Assembly (NCBI GenBank): GCA_963789565.1
Contig: CAWBKX010000002.1
Location: 1,426,001-1,490,000, forward strand
Source of the DNA: CALAGB01 sp963789565
GTDB taxonomy: Bacteria; Chloroflexota; Chloroflexia; Thermomicrobiales; Thermomicrobiaceae
Length of the DNA stretch: 64,000 nt
Direction of reading: 5' to 3'
Shown here: positions 40,858-50,502 of the stretch, in pieces
Numbering within the stretch: position 1 is the first letter of the stretch
Layout of the letters: each line of letters starts with the position of its first letter
Program-made: the position numbers and the translations under genes
The notes under the pieces: generated by a model
Told to the model about the DNA's origin: nothing
Database searches by the model: none
The model's input: the letters and a program-made list of their open reading frames with translations, nothing else

Positions 40858-43437
40858 ATGAAACCAACTGAACATGATTCGAAGGGGCCGAAAACGGGGA
40901 GTCGCATCCTCAGATGGCTGGCGATCCTCTCCCTAACCGGACTCTTCTCGATCCTCGTCACACCGCTGAGCGCGGGTGCGGTGACGGTCTACACCGTCAC
41001 ATTGACACCGACTCATCCGCAGCGGGTGGTGGGCGCCAATGTGCAGCTCACTGCTACCGTATTAACTGCTCCTGCGGACAACACAAAGCACGTCCACTTC
41101 GAGATTACGAGCGGTCCCAACGTGGGCGACTCACAAGATGTGTTCATTGTCGGGGGACAGGCACAGTATCAGTATTCTTCCAGCGATCCAGGTGAGGACA
41201 CCGTCGAGGCGTCCGTCGTCGACCTCGGTGGTGGCGAAACCACAACCCCAGACTCGTCAACAGTCGATTGGGCTTCGCTGGATATCACTCCGTCGGATCA
41301 GGCAGTTGCCACGACCTCGAACGCCTCAGTCACTGTGCATCTGACCGATCCGGGCCTCGCGAATCTGAGCGGCGTACCAATCTACTACACCATCCACAAC
41401 TCGGATTCGGTGGATTTTGCTGACATCACCAATCCCGTCACGCCTCCGACGACAAATGGCTCGGGCGATTACACGTTGAGTTGGACCCGGCCCGGCGCTG
41501 CTTCCGGAACAACTGATACAGTGACCGCGTGGGCTGAACTCAACGGGACTGCGGGACAACAACCGAGCCGAGACCCAAGCGCGGCACCGGTGACCGTCGA
41601 ATGGAGTAACGACAGCATCGCGATTACTTCGTCAGTCTCGCCGATCAACATTGGCTCACAGGAGTCGGTGACGGCGACGGTCACGAACCCCAGCCACAAT
41701 CCTGTTGTTGGGGCCAATGTACGCTTCGAGGTCAACTCGGGCGTGAATAGCCCGGCTGACGGTGATACCTTCACCGGCAACAACGGCACCGCGACCTACA
41801 CGTATTCCGGTACCGTGACAGGGGTAGACACGGTCACAGCCTATGTCGATCTCAATGGAAACAACACACTGGACACGGGTGAACCATCCACCACGGTGAA
41901 CATCACGTGGCTCAACATAAGCTTCGTCCTCTCACCGTCCACCCAAAACGCGTCGGTTGGTTCACAGGTGACACTCACAGGAACAGTGCTTGACGCCAGT
42001 GACAACGGAGTCTCCAGTGAGCGAATTCGTTACTCGGTGAGTGGAGCGAATTCGAGCATTGGCGGAAGCGTCATCACCAACAACAGTGGCATCGGCGTGT
42101 TCCACTACATCGGAGGTAAGAGTGGAACCGATACCGTCACCGCGTACGTCGACCTCAATCAGAACAACGTCAAGGACTCAGGCGAGCCGTCTGACACGGC
42201 CACGGTTTACTGGAGCACGGCCGATCTGAGTCTGACACCGTCGACCCAGACCGTGACGACGAACACGTCCGCCTCGTTGACAGCATCTCTGTCAAATTCG
42301 AACGTCGCCGTCAACGGTGTGGCAATCCGCTACTCGGTCACTGGAGCGAACAGCACCAGCGGCACGGCGACGACCGACTCGAACGGCAACGCCACCATCA
42401 GCTATACCGGCGCCAACGCCGGCACCGACACGGTGACGGCTTACGCCGACTATGACAACAACGGCTCACAGGGCAGCGGGGAGCCGTCCACGACCGCCAC
42501 GGTCACCTGGACACTGACTGCCACACTGAGCCTCTCACCGACCACCTCAACGCCGGGTGAGCACACGACGGCCTACATCGCCGTGGCGCTGACTACGGAC
42601 AATGGCGGTGTTCCCGGCGTTCCGATCCGCTACACGGTCTCGGGCGCCAATAACACCAGTGGCTCGATGACGACCGATGGAAACGGCAACACCGTGATCT
42701 CGTACCAGGACATGAGCCCGGGTACCGACACCATATCGGCGTACGCCGATATGAACAACAACGGCACGAAGGACAGTGGCGAGCCAACCGCGTCGGCAAC
42801 CATCACCTGGGGTGGTTCCTCGTCGGGTGGTGGCATCACACCGCCGCCGTCCAGCTTCGCGCCGGCCCAGCCCACCGCGCAGAAGTCCGGCTGCATGTAC
42901 TTCGCGGCAACGCAGCACAACCTGTGTGCCGGCTTCGAAGCCTACTGGCAACAGTTCGGTGGAGAGAACATCTTCGGCATGCCGGTGACGGAAGAGTTCC
43001 AGGAGAACGGCGTCACGGTTCAGTACTTCGAGCGGGCGCGTTTCGAGTGGCACCCCGGCGCCTGGCCGGCCCGCTACGACGTCCTGCTTGGTCTCCTCGG
43101 CGACGAGGTGACGGCGGGACGAACCGATGCCCCGTTCCAGGCGACCACCGCCAGCAGCAGCTCAGACTGCACCTACTTCGCGCAGACGGGCCATAACCTC
43201 TGCGGAACGTTCAAGCAGTACTGGGAACAGTTCGGCGGACTCGCCAACTATGGGTTCCCGATCTCCGAAGCCTTCCAGGAGAAGAACCCAGACACGGGTC
43301 AGGTCTACACCGTCCAATACTTCGAGCGGGCACGCTTCGAGTTGCAGCCTGGCGCCTGGCCGGCCCACCTCAACGTGCTGCTCGGTCGACTCGGGTCACA
43401 GGTTCTCGCCATGAAGTACGGCGCCGAGCTGTACTAG
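40858..43437 (+). CDS. Secreted Ig-repeat protein with two C-terminal FGxP repeats, copy 1
   Basis: 859 residues; GAGGAAGGG lies before the ATG. The signal peptide contains WLAILSLTGLFSILVTPLSA. Six Ig-like modules of about 100 residues follow, each opening with a strand such as SLTPSTQTVTTNTSASLTA and closing with DTVTAYADYDNNG...GEPS.TATVTW. They resemble Big_1 invasin-type domains. A GGSSSGGGITPPP linker leads to two ~75-residue repeats: TQHNLCAGFEAYWQQFGG..FGMPVTEEF..YFERARFEWHPG and TGHNLCGTFKQYWEQFGG..YGFPISEAF..YFERARFELQPG. Each has a Cys before the repeat and one inside it. No anchor is seen, so it is probably secreted or surface-held. A close paralogue follows at 44466. Confidence 0.75.
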   Translation: MKPTEHDSKGPKTGSRILRWLAILSLTGLFSILVTPLSAGAVTVYTVTLTPTHPQRVVGANVQLTATVLTAPADNTKHVHFEITSGPNVGDSQDVFIVGGQAQYQYSSSDPGEDTVEASVVDLGGGETTTPDSSTVDWASLDITPSDQAVATTSNASVTVHLTDPGLANLSGVPIYYTIHNSDSVDFADITNPVTPPTTNGSGDYTLSWTRPGAASGTTDTVTAWAELNGTAGQQPSRDPSAAPVTVEWSNDSIAITSSVSPINIGSQESVTATVTNPSHNPVVGANVRFEVNSGVNSPADGDTFTGNNGTATYTYSGTVTGVDTVTAYVDLNGNNTLDTGEPSTTVNITWLNISFVLSPSTQNASVGSQVTLTGTVLDASDNGVSSERIRYSVSGANSSIGGSVITNNSGIGVFHYIGGKSGTDTVTAYVDLNQNNVKDSGEPSDTATVYWSTADLSLTPSTQTVTTNTSASLTASLSNSNVAVNGVAIRYSVTGANSTSGTATTDSNGNATISYTGANAGTDTVTAYADYDNNGSQGSGEPSTTATVTWTLTATLSLSPTTSTPGEHTTAYIAVALTTDNGGVPGVPIRYTVSGANNTSGSMTTDGNGNTVISYQDMSPGTDTISAYADMNNNGTKDSGEPTASATITWGGSSSGGGITPPPSSFAPAQPTAQKSGCMYFAATQHNLCAGFEAYWQQFGGENIFGMPVTEEFQENGVTVQYFERARFEWHPGAWPARYDVLLGLLGDEVTAGRTDAPFQATTASSSSDCTYFAQTGHNLCGTFKQYWEQFGGLANYGFPISEAFQEKNPDTGQVYTVQYFERARFELQPGAWPAHLNVLLGRLGSQVLAMKYGAELY

Positions 43438-43489
43438 CAGCAGCACCTCCCGACAACACAGCGCCCACGGACGTGTCCGTGGGCGCTGT
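42720..43489 (+). repeat. Duplicated 3' segment, copy 1
   Basis: Matches 45896-46665. From 42782 to the stop (about 656 bases) I saw a single difference (near 42840). The match tapers upstream and continues through the terminator with a few changes. Confidence 0.85.
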
Positions 43490-43495
43490 TCTTTG
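43458..43495 (+). terminator. Terminator of Ig-repeat gene 1
   Basis: A 14-bp perfect stem (ACAGCGCCCACGGA/TCCGTGGGCGCTGT) with a CGTG loop, then TTCTTT. Confidence 0.9.
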
Positions 43496-44024
43496 CTCTG
43501 GCGATGAGGCTGAGCGTATGGCACAGCGATAGTAGCCGCGACGCGACTTCGCACCACAAAGTGAGAGCCGAGGCAAGAAGCCCTCACACCATTGCTGACA
43601 TCGAAAGCATAAGATTGGCACTATCGGGCGAAGGCGCTCATCCTCCTAACTGAGCAGCGACCTCAACCTGGATCAGTACAGCCTCTCGTCGGCATCGTCG
43701 GTTGAGAACTGAGATGGGCGTACAATGTACGTATCCGCCATTCATGCGTGGCCATCATGTGCCGAGTACGCGCCGAATGGTTTGTGCGTTGACGGGATGT
43801 CGTTTCGCTCATGCGGTAATGTGGATGTGACATCCGCTTCAAAGCCCTGGGAGTGAATGCCGCGGTCGCACCAAGTATCTCGTCCTAGGCTGTGCGGAGC
43901 GTCGTCTCAAGCGACCGGTTGTTGGCCAGAAATCGACGGTCATCGTCGAACGCGGGCGAACCGCGAGCGGGCCAGTTGAGATACATTCACATCATTCGTT
44001 GCTGCCTCCGCTCGGAATGACCCT
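43496..44024. other. Gene-free stretch with one inverted repeat
   Basis: No credible gene. GGATGT-G-ACATCC at 43823-43835 is a perfect inverted repeat that could be an operator for the downstream Ig-repeat gene. Confidence 0.45.
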
Positions 44025-44465
44025 CTCGGTTCTCGTGCGATCCACTCAGGAGGGGCGATGCGCCTTCCGAGACGCACACGACAGACGCCGCGGGACAGGC
44101 TGACTTCGGCCCTGAGTTCGAGCATGCCCTGGAACCGCGTGACCACGATCGAACCTCGCTTCAGTCTTAGCGATAGTGCGCACGCGGACTCCTGGCGATT
44201 GTCCGCGCTTTTCAACATCGGCGTCGTTCAACTCGAAACAGCGGACCAACGTCGGAACCGGGTGGACGCCTTCGGGCTAGTATGGACCGGAGTAGCGGCG
44301 CGACTCCGCCCGAGTGCGGTGGTCGCCGTTCTGGATCGAGCGTCTCGCGCGCCACCTGCGCTTGCGATCGGCACTGGAGACGCCGACAACAGAGCAGCCG
44401 AAGCGGCTTAAGAGTCTGGATGTGGCTCGAAGCTCACCGCCTCGAAATCACGGCAAGGAACGGTA
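44025..44465 (+). repeat. Diverged leader repeat, copy 2
   Basis: Counterpart of 40450-40857 before the second Ig-repeat gene. It holds a 117-codon frame (44058-44411) behind CAGGAGG that shares RNR...FG..W.G..AR and RAPP with the copy-1 frame. Neither frame looks like a known protein. Confidence 0.5.
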
Positions 44466-46613
44466 ATGCGACAACCAGATCATGAGCGGAAACGATGGAC
44501 GAGGGGAAGCCACGCCGTCACGTGGCTGGCAATCCTTTCGCTGACGGGGCTCTTCTCGATCCTGGTAACGCCGCTCGAAGCGAGTGCGGCGACTGCCGTC
44601 GTGGATCAATCTCAGTTGAATGCACCCGACGATAGCGGCCTCCAGGTTGGCGGATCGTCGAACGGTGGAGCAGCACAAACGTTTCAGGCAGGGATCACCG
44701 GCACCCTTACGCAGGTATCTGTCGCCATGATGTACGACCATCTGGGCAACAATGGAAGCCCAGTGACCGTTGAGATACACGACACGAGCCCGACCGGTAC
44801 CCTGCTTGCGACCGGGACAATCCTGGCGACACAAATTACCCAGCAGGTGCTCTACGGCGTCGATTGGATCGACGTGCCGTTGACACCGACTCCGTTAGTC
44901 GTCTCCGGCCACTCCTACGCGATAGTCCTCAAGTCGACTACCACGAGCACGTACATCTGGAGCGCTCCTATAACCAATGCGTATCCCAACGGAACCTCCT
45001 GGCACTGCGCGCCTGTGACGAGTTGCACCTGGACTGCCAATTCCGAAGACACGGCATTCAAGACGTGGGTCGCATCCTCCAACTACTCGATATCGTTCAC
45101 GTCATCGATCTCGCCGATCAACATTGGGGGGCACGAGTCGGTGGTCGCGACCGTCACTGACCCGGGCGGCAATCCAGTGGGCGGCGCTCGCGTTCACTTC
45201 GAGGTGATCTCCGGCAGCGCGAACAGTCCGGCCGGTTTCGACGCAACCACGGTCAACGGCGTTGGAAGGGCAACATACACCTACATTGGAACGCACGTCG
45301 GAACTGACACGATCCTTGCTTGCGTCGATCTGAACCAAACTCGCACATGCGACAGCGGAGATCCGTCCACTGCCGTTGAAATCACCTGGTTGGACATCAG
45401 CTTCAATCTCAATCCGTCGTTCCAAACTGTCCCAACCGGCGCGAACCCATCAGTTACCGCGACCGTCCTCGACCAAAATGATGATCCGGTCAACAACGTC
45501 CTGGTACGCTACTCGGTCACCGGTTCCAATACGGGGTCGTCGTCGGAGTCAACCATCACCAACGGGAATGCGACGCTGACGTACCACGCGACCCACGCTG
45601 GGACCGACACGATCACCGCCTTCCTCGACCTGAACCGCAACAACATTCCCGACGCGGGCGAGCCTTCGGACACGGCGACAGTCGACGTAAGCGCGAGCTC
45701 GCTCTCACTGGCTCCGTCCGTCCAGACGGTCGCGGTCAACACCACTGCGACGCTCACCGCATCGCTCAGCACCACAAATGTGGCCGTCAACGGTGTGACG
45801 ATCCGCTACTCCGTTACTGGTAGGAACAGCACCAGTGGCACGGCGACGACGGACTCCAACGGCAAAGCCTCCATCAGCTACACCGGCACGAACGCCGGTA
45901 CCGACACCATATCGGCGTATGCGGACATGAACAACAACGGCACGCAGGACAGTGGCGAGCCAACCGCGTCGGCAACCATCACCTGGGGTGGTTCCTCGTC
46001 GGGTGGTGGCATCACGCCGCCGCCGTCCAGCTTCGCGCCGGCCCAGCCCACCGCGCAGAAGTCCGGCTGCATGTACTTCGCGGCAACGCAGCACAACCTG
46101 TGTGCCGGCTTCGAAGCCTACTGGCAACAGTTCGGTGGAGAGAACATCTTCGGCATGCCGGTGACGGAAGAGTTCCAGGAGAACGGCGTCACGGTTCAGT
46201 ACTTCGAGCGGGCGCGTTTCGAGTGGCACCCCGGCGCCTGGCCGGCCCGCTACGACGTCCTGCTTGGTCTCCTCGGCGACGAGGTGACGGCGGGACGAAC
46301 CGATGCCCCGTTCCAGGCGACCACCGCCAGCAGCAGCTCAGACTGCACCTACTTCGCGCAGACGGGCCATAACCTCTGCGGAACGTTCAAGCAGTACTGG
46401 GAACAGTTCGGCGGACTCGCCAACTATGGGTTCCCGATCTCCGAAGCCTTCCAGGAGAAGAACCCAGACACGGGTCAGGTCTACACCGTCCAATACTTCG
46501 AGCGGGCACGCTTCGAGTTGCAGCCTGGCGCCTGGCCGGCCCACCTCAACGTGCTGCTCGGTCGACTCGGGTCACAGGTTCTCGCCATGAAGTACGGCGC
46601 CGAGCTGTACTAG
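44466..46613 (+). CDS. Secreted Ig-repeat protein with two C-terminal FGxP repeats, copy 2
   Basis: 715 residues; AAGGAACGG precedes the ATG. The signal peptide WLAILSLTGLFSILVTPLEA is almost the same as in copy 1. Residues about 45-200 form a distinct beta-rich domain absent from copy 1 (AAQTFQAGITGTLTQVSVAM, PVTVEIHDTSPTGTLLATGT), resembling carbohydrate-binding-like jelly-roll domains found with DUF4082-type proteins. Three Ig-like modules follow, then the same Gly/Ser/Pro linker and two Cys-containing FGxP repeats as in copy 1, identical in sequence as far as I can see. Probably a surface protein sharing its anchoring or recognition end with copy 1. Confidence 0.75.
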   Translation: MRQPDHERKRWTRGSHAVTWLAILSLTGLFSILVTPLEASAATAVVDQSQLNAPDDSGLQVGGSSNGGAAQTFQAGITGTLTQVSVAMMYDHLGNNGSPVTVEIHDTSPTGTLLATGTILATQITQQVLYGVDWIDVPLTPTPLVVSGHSYAIVLKSTTTSTYIWSAPITNAYPNGTSWHCAPVTSCTWTANSEDTAFKTWVASSNYSISFTSSISPINIGGHESVVATVTDPGGNPVGGARVHFEVISGSANSPAGFDATTVNGVGRATYTYIGTHVGTDTILACVDLNQTRTCDSGDPSTAVEITWLDISFNLNPSFQTVPTGANPSVTATVLDQNDDPVNNVLVRYSVTGSNTGSSSESTITNGNATLTYHATHAGTDTITAFLDLNRNNIPDAGEPSDTATVDVSASSLSLAPSVQTVAVNTTATLTASLSTTNVAVNGVTIRYSVTGRNSTSGTATTDSNGKASISYTGTNAGTDTISAYADMNNNGTQDSGEPTASATITWGGSSSGGGITPPPSSFAPAQPTAQKSGCMYFAATQHNLCAGFEAYWQQFGGENIFGMPVTEEFQENGVTVQYFERARFEWHPGAWPARYDVLLGLLGDEVTAGRTDAPFQATTASSSSDCTYFAQTGHNLCGTFKQYWEQFGGLANYGFPISEAFQEKNPDTGQVYTVQYFERARFELQPGAWPAHLNVLLGRLGSQVLAMKYGAELY

Positions 46614-46665
46614 CGGCAGTACCTCCCGACAACACAGCGCCCACGGACACGTCCGTGGGCGCTGT
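45896..46665 (+). repeat. Duplicated 3' segment, copy 2
   Basis: See 42720-43489. Covers the end of the last Ig module, the linker, both FGxP repeats and the terminator. Confidence 0.85.
46634..46665 (+). terminator. Terminator of Ig-repeat gene 2
   Basis: Same stem as at 43458 with a changed loop (CACG for CGTG); the T run behind it is degraded (TGTCATTTC). Confidence 0.8.
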
Positions 46666-46779
46666 TGTCATTTCTGTCGAGAAACGACGTGGGACCGCGA
46701 TGTCAACGTACGCCTTCGGTCGAGGGCAGACACAGGGGGTCTGCCCCCAACCGATGGGGATTACCGCAACTGCCCTGCT

Positions 46780-46935
46780 CTATTGGCGCGAGCCGCCGAA
46801 GAGTCCACCGGTCATCGAGCCAAATTTGCTCATGATCTGGCTGCGGGTCTCGGAGCCGCTGCGGGGCGCGAAGAAGACGCCGATGAGAATTCCATAGGTC
46901 ATGAACTTCAGCGCGACGCGCATCCTGCTCAGCAT
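46780..46935 (-). CDS. Small YtxH-like membrane protein
   Basis: 51 residues from the ATG at 46935, with AAAGGA nine bases upstream; a longer frame from 47013 overlaps the preceding gene and lacks such a site. One hydrophobic segment, FMTYGILIGVFFAPRSGSET, carries the G-x-FAPRSG-xET motif of YtxH proteins. The tail is Gly-rich (FGSMTGGLFGGSRQ). It follows the larger YtxH gene by 43 bases on the same strand, so they are likely co-transcribed. Confidence 0.65.
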   Translation of the reverse strand: MLSRMRVALKFMTYGILIGVFFAPRSGSETRSQIMSKFGSMTGGLFGGSRQ

Positions 46936-46978
46936 TTCAGCACTTCCTTTCGTTCGGGAACGCAAACTCGATCGAGAT

Positions 46979-47329
46979 CTATTCGGCCTTCGATCCGTCA
47001 CCTGAACCGACAACGGGATTGGGAGCGACTTCGGACGCAGCGGGAGCGGCGGTTCTGGTGGACTCGCTCACTTGCACGTCGTTGTCGCCGTCACGGTGCG
47101 CCATTTGAGAGACCTTGTCGACGTATGTGCCGACGATCCCTTCCGAGCGTTCGCGTGCCGTGGCGGTCACGTCGGTGACGCGCTGCTGCATGTCCCCAGC
47201 CTGTCCAATCAGTTCTTCTCGAAGCTCAGGACCAGACTTCGGCGTCATAAGCAGCGCCGCCAGCGCGCCAGCGATCGCTCCGAGGATGACGCCAAAGAAG
47301 AACGCGCCCTGATGTCCATCTGATTCCAT
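46979..47329 (-). CDS. YtxH domain-containing protein
   Basis: 116 residues, GGGAGAAG upstream. The N-terminal helix FFFGVILGAIAGALAALLMT is followed by PKSGPELREELIGQ, the YtxH pattern of a Gly-rich helix ending at a P-x-SG-xELRE turn. An amphipathic helix then runs to about residue 75 and a disordered Ala/Pro/Ser-rich tail closes the protein. YtxH proteins are small stress-linked membrane proteins with no defined biochemical role. Confidence 0.75.
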   Translation of the reverse strand: MESDGHQGAFFFGVILGAIAGALAALLMTPKSGPELREELIGQAGDMQQRVTDVTATARERSEGIVGTYVDKVSQMAHRDGDNDVQVSESTRTAAPAASEVAPNPVVGSGDGSKAE

Positions 47330-47582
47330 GTTCTTCTCCCTTGTGCGGATGGAGCGGTGTGCCCGCTCCGGCGGATGATTCTTTCCAGACTACCGCAGTT
47401 CGGGCGCGTTTGCCTATGCTGCCGCCTTATCAAGGGGCGTGCCACGTTGCTCGGTTGAGCATCTGGGCAAGATGACACGCACACGAAAATTGGCCGTGGA
47501 AAGGGCTGTGCTATGATCGGATGCGGTTTGGACACGAAGCGACGACCGCAATGGCCGTCTCCCACGACGTCAGAGGTGATGG

Positions 47583-48722
47583 ATGAATATACACGAATAC
47601 CAAGCCGCGGAGATCTTCGCGCGGCATGGGATTCCTATCAATCAGGGTATCGTCTGTACTTCTCCCAGCGAGGTCGAAGCAGCCGCGAGCAAACTCGGTG
47701 GCGCGGTCGTCATCAAGGCGCAGGTGCACAGCGGCGGACGCGGAAAAGCGGGCGGCGTGAAGGTTGCCAAGACGGCCTCCGAAGCGCGTGACACCAGCGA
47801 AAAAATCTTCGGCCTCGACATCCGCGGACACGAGGTCCACAAGGTCCTCGTCGCACCAGCCGTCGGCATCCAGAGTGAGTTCTACCTCGGCGTCGTCATC
47901 GATCGAGCCGCGCGTGGCGTGACCATCATGGCCAGCAGCGAAGGTGGAATCGACATCGAAGAGGTCGCCGCGAACACCCCAGAGAAGATCCACCGTGAGG
48001 TCGCCGACCCAATGCTAGGCTTGCACGGCTATCAGGCACGCCGCCTCGGATTCGCACTCGGCATCGATCCCAAGATGATCTCCGGTTTCGCCCGCATCAC
48101 GCAGCAGCTGTATCAGGCATTCATCCAGTCTGACGCATCGCTTGCCGAGATCAATCCGCTCATCATCACCACCGACAACACCTGGCAGGCAATCGACTCC
48201 AAGATGGTGATCGACAACAACGCGCTCTACCGCCACAAGGACTTCGAGGCGATGCGCGATTTGCAGGAAGAGGTCCCAACTGAAGTCGAAGCCAGGGCCT
48301 CCGGCATCAGTTTCGTCAAGCTGGATGGCAACATCGGCTGTGTGGTGAACGGCGCGGGCCTTTCAATGGCAACCATGGACGCAATCAAGCTCTTTGGCGG
48401 CGAGCCCGCCAACTTCCTCGACGTGGGCGGCGGCGCCAGCGCCCAACAGGTCACCAAAGCGCTCGAACTCGTCCTGAGCGATCCCAGCGTGAACGCGATC
48501 CTGATCAACATCTTCGGCGGAATTACACGCGGCGACGTGGTGGCGAGAGGTCTCCTTGAAGCGCTCAACACCATCAAGCTGAACGTTCCACTTGTCGTGC
48601 GGCTGGTCGGCACGAATCAGAAAGAGGGCCGGGAGATTCTGGCGGAGGCCGGTATCACCACGGTGGACACGATGAATGAGGCAGCCGAGCGCGTAGTCGC
48701 GGCGGCGCGTGACGCGGGGTAG
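47583..48722 (+). CDS. sucC: Succinyl-CoA synthetase beta subunit
   Basis: 379 residues, usual length. ATP-grasp fold: MNIHEYQAAEIFARHGIPI, VIKAQVHSGGRGKAGGVK, LAEINPLIITTDNTWQAIDS (the Asn and Asp that bind Mg2+ are both present), GNIGCVVNGAGLSMATMDAI, ANFLDVGGGASAQQVTKA and NIFGGITRGDVVARGLLEAL. With SucD it converts succinyl-CoA and ADP or GDP to succinate and ATP or GTP in the TCA cycle. sucD follows 20 bases downstream. A second, divergent pair lies at 61241-63399. Confidence 0.95.
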   Translation: MNIHEYQAAEIFARHGIPINQGIVCTSPSEVEAAASKLGGAVVIKAQVHSGGRGKAGGVKVAKTASEARDTSEKIFGLDIRGHEVHKVLVAPAVGIQSEFYLGVVIDRAARGVTIMASSEGGIDIEEVAANTPEKIHREVADPMLGLHGYQARRLGFALGIDPKMISGFARITQQLYQAFIQSDASLAEINPLIITTDNTWQAIDSKMVIDNNALYRHKDFEAMRDLQEEVPTEVEARASGISFVKLDGNIGCVVNGAGLSMATMDAIKLFGGEPANFLDVGGGASAQQVTKALELVLSDPSVNAILINIFGGITRGDVVARGLLEALNTIKLNVPLVVRLVGTNQKEGREILAEAGITTVDTMNEAAERVVAAARDAG

Positions 48723-48742
48723 CGCCGGTTGGGAGTAGTAGC

Positions 48743-49615
48743 GTGAGCATTCTGGTCAATAGCGAAACACGCCTGATTGTGCAGGGCATTACCGGCCGCG
48801 AGGGATCCTTTCACGCCGGTCAGATGGTCGAATATGGCACCAACGTGGTTGGCGGCACGTCGCCCGGCAAGGGTGGCTCGACGGAGCACGGCGTTCCAGT
48901 CTTCAACACGGTGAAGGACGCGGTGGACGCCACGCACGCCAACGCCTCGATCATCTACGTTCCCGCCCCCTTCGCACCCGATGCCATCTATGAGGCGGTC
49001 GACGCGGGAATCCCGCTCGTCATCTGCATCTCCGAGCTGATTCCGACGCTCGAGATGGTCAAGGTCTATCACTACGTCAATCAGAAGGGAGTCCGTCTGA
49101 TCGGACCCAACTGCCCGGGACTCATCACGCCAGGTGAGGCAAAGGTCGGCATCATGCCGGGCTATATTTGCAAGCCGGGCGGGCCGGTCGGGTTGGTCTC
49201 TCGCAGCGGCACGCTGACCTACGAAGTCGTCAACGCGCTGACCGAGGCTGGCATTGGACAGACGACCGCGGTTGGAATCGGTGGCGATCCGATTATCGGC
49301 ACGTCCTTCGTCGACGTCCTCTCCCTCTTCCAGGATGATCCCGCGACTGAAGCCATCGTCATGATTGGCGAGATCGGCGGCACGGACGAAGAGGTCGCGG
49401 CGCAGTTCATCAAGAAGCACGTCACCAAGCCGGTCGTCGGGTTCATCGCTGGCCGCACCGCGCCTCCAGGCAAGCAGATGGGGCATGCCGGGGCGATCAT
49501 CTCGGGCGGTCGTGGCACCGCGGTCGAGAAGATGGCGGCGCTGGAAGCAGCCGGTGTACGCGTGGCCGAGCGGCCCGCACAGGTCGCCGATCTGATGGCG
49601 GACGTCCTGAAATAG
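48743..49615 (+). CDS. sucD: Succinyl-CoA synthetase alpha subunit
   Basis: 290 residues from a GTG with GGGAG upstream. CoA-binding Rossmann part QGITGREGSFHAGQMVEYGT, then PGKGGSTEHGVPVFNTV and LIGPNCPGLITPGEAKVGIM. The ligase part has MIGEIGGTDEEVAAQF and the phosphorylated His in GHAGAIISGGRGTAVEKMAA. Complete and standard. Confidence 0.95.
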   Translation: MSILVNSETRLIVQGITGREGSFHAGQMVEYGTNVVGGTSPGKGGSTEHGVPVFNTVKDAVDATHANASIIYVPAPFAPDAIYEAVDAGIPLVICISELIPTLEMVKVYHYVNQKGVRLIGPNCPGLITPGEAKVGIMPGYICKPGGPVGLVSRSGTLTYEVVNALTEAGIGQTTAVGIGGDPIIGTSFVDVLSLFQDDPATEAIVMIGEIGGTDEEVAAQFIKKHVTKPVVGFIAGRTAPPGKQMGHAGAIISGGRGTAVEKMAALEAAGVRVAERPAQVADLMADVLK

Positions 49616-49627
49616 AACGGACAATGC

Positions 49628-50326
49628 ATGACCGCGAATCCGGCACGCGTCATTCAGGATCAGATCGCGTATTACCGGGCGCGAGCAACCGAATACGACG
49701 AGTGGTTCTACCGGCTGAATCGATACGATCGCGGACCGGAGATAAACCAGTTCTGGTTCGACGACGTCGCGCAGCTGATTGAAGCATTCGAACGCATCGG
49801 GCCGGTTGACGAGGCGATCGAACTGGCGGCCGGAACCGGCATCTGGACCGAGCGGCTGGTAAAGATCGCCAATAATGTAACGGTGCTTGACGCATCGCCA
49901 GAAATGATTGCCATCAATCGGAGCAAGGTACCGAATGCCAACGTCAGCTACGTTGAGCAGGACCTATTCGCTTGGGAGCCGGATCGCGAATACGATCTGG
50001 TCTTCTTCTCTTTCTGGCTCTCACACGTACCGCCCGATGATCTGGACGCCTTCCTGGCGAAGGTGCGCCGCGCCGTCCGCAAAGGCGGGCACCTCTTCAT
50101 GATCGACTCCCGCTTCGAGCAGAGCGGCGCGGCCAAGAACAACCCACTGTTCGAAGATGAAGAGGTCTATCGTACCCGCATCCTGAACGACGGCAGCGAA
50201 TACACCATCGTCAAAATCTACTACGAGCCAGATTCGCTACGCGAGAGCCTGGCCAGGGCCGGTTTCGATGCCGACGCGCGCTTTACCAACCGCTACTTCA
50301 TTTACGCGAATGCGGTGGCGAGATAA
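49628..50326 (+). CDS. Class I SAM-dependent methyltransferase
   Basis: 232 residues, starting 12 bases after sucD, so likely in the same transcript. SAM-binding motif I is AIELAAGTGIWTERLVKIA, motif II area VTVLDASPEMIAINRSKV, then YDLVFFSFWLSHVPPDDLDA and VRKGGHLFMIDSRF. The N terminus (YYRARATEYDEWFYR) is common in small-molecule methyltransferases of this type. Substrate unknown; the link with the TCA genes may be accidental. Confidence 0.8.
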   Translation: MTANPARVIQDQIAYYRARATEYDEWFYRLNRYDRGPEINQFWFDDVAQLIEAFERIGPVDEAIELAAGTGIWTERLVKIANNVTVLDASPEMIAINRSKVPNANVSYVEQDLFAWEPDREYDLVFFSFWLSHVPPDDLDAFLAKVRRAVRKGGHLFMIDSRFEQSGAAKNNPLFEDEEVYRTRILNDGSEYTIVKIYYEPDSLRESLARAGFDADARFTNRYFIYANAVAR

Positions 50327-50502
50327 CGAATCTCCAGGCGACGTCCATGTTGCGCTAACGCGCGGCTTCCCAGACACCTCCCATATTCGCCCATGAACGG
50401 GCAGTTTCGGCCTCCGCTCGACCCGATGCGGCGATGAGCCTTGCCGCGCTTGTTCGGTGGCTGTACGATCCGCGTATCCACGCCATCACGAGAGGGCACA
50501 TC

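Noticed and set aside
40476..44411. Two paralogous small genes before the Ig-repeat genes
   Set aside because: The 105- and 117-codon frames agree only in short patches and differ in length; reported as leader repeats instead.
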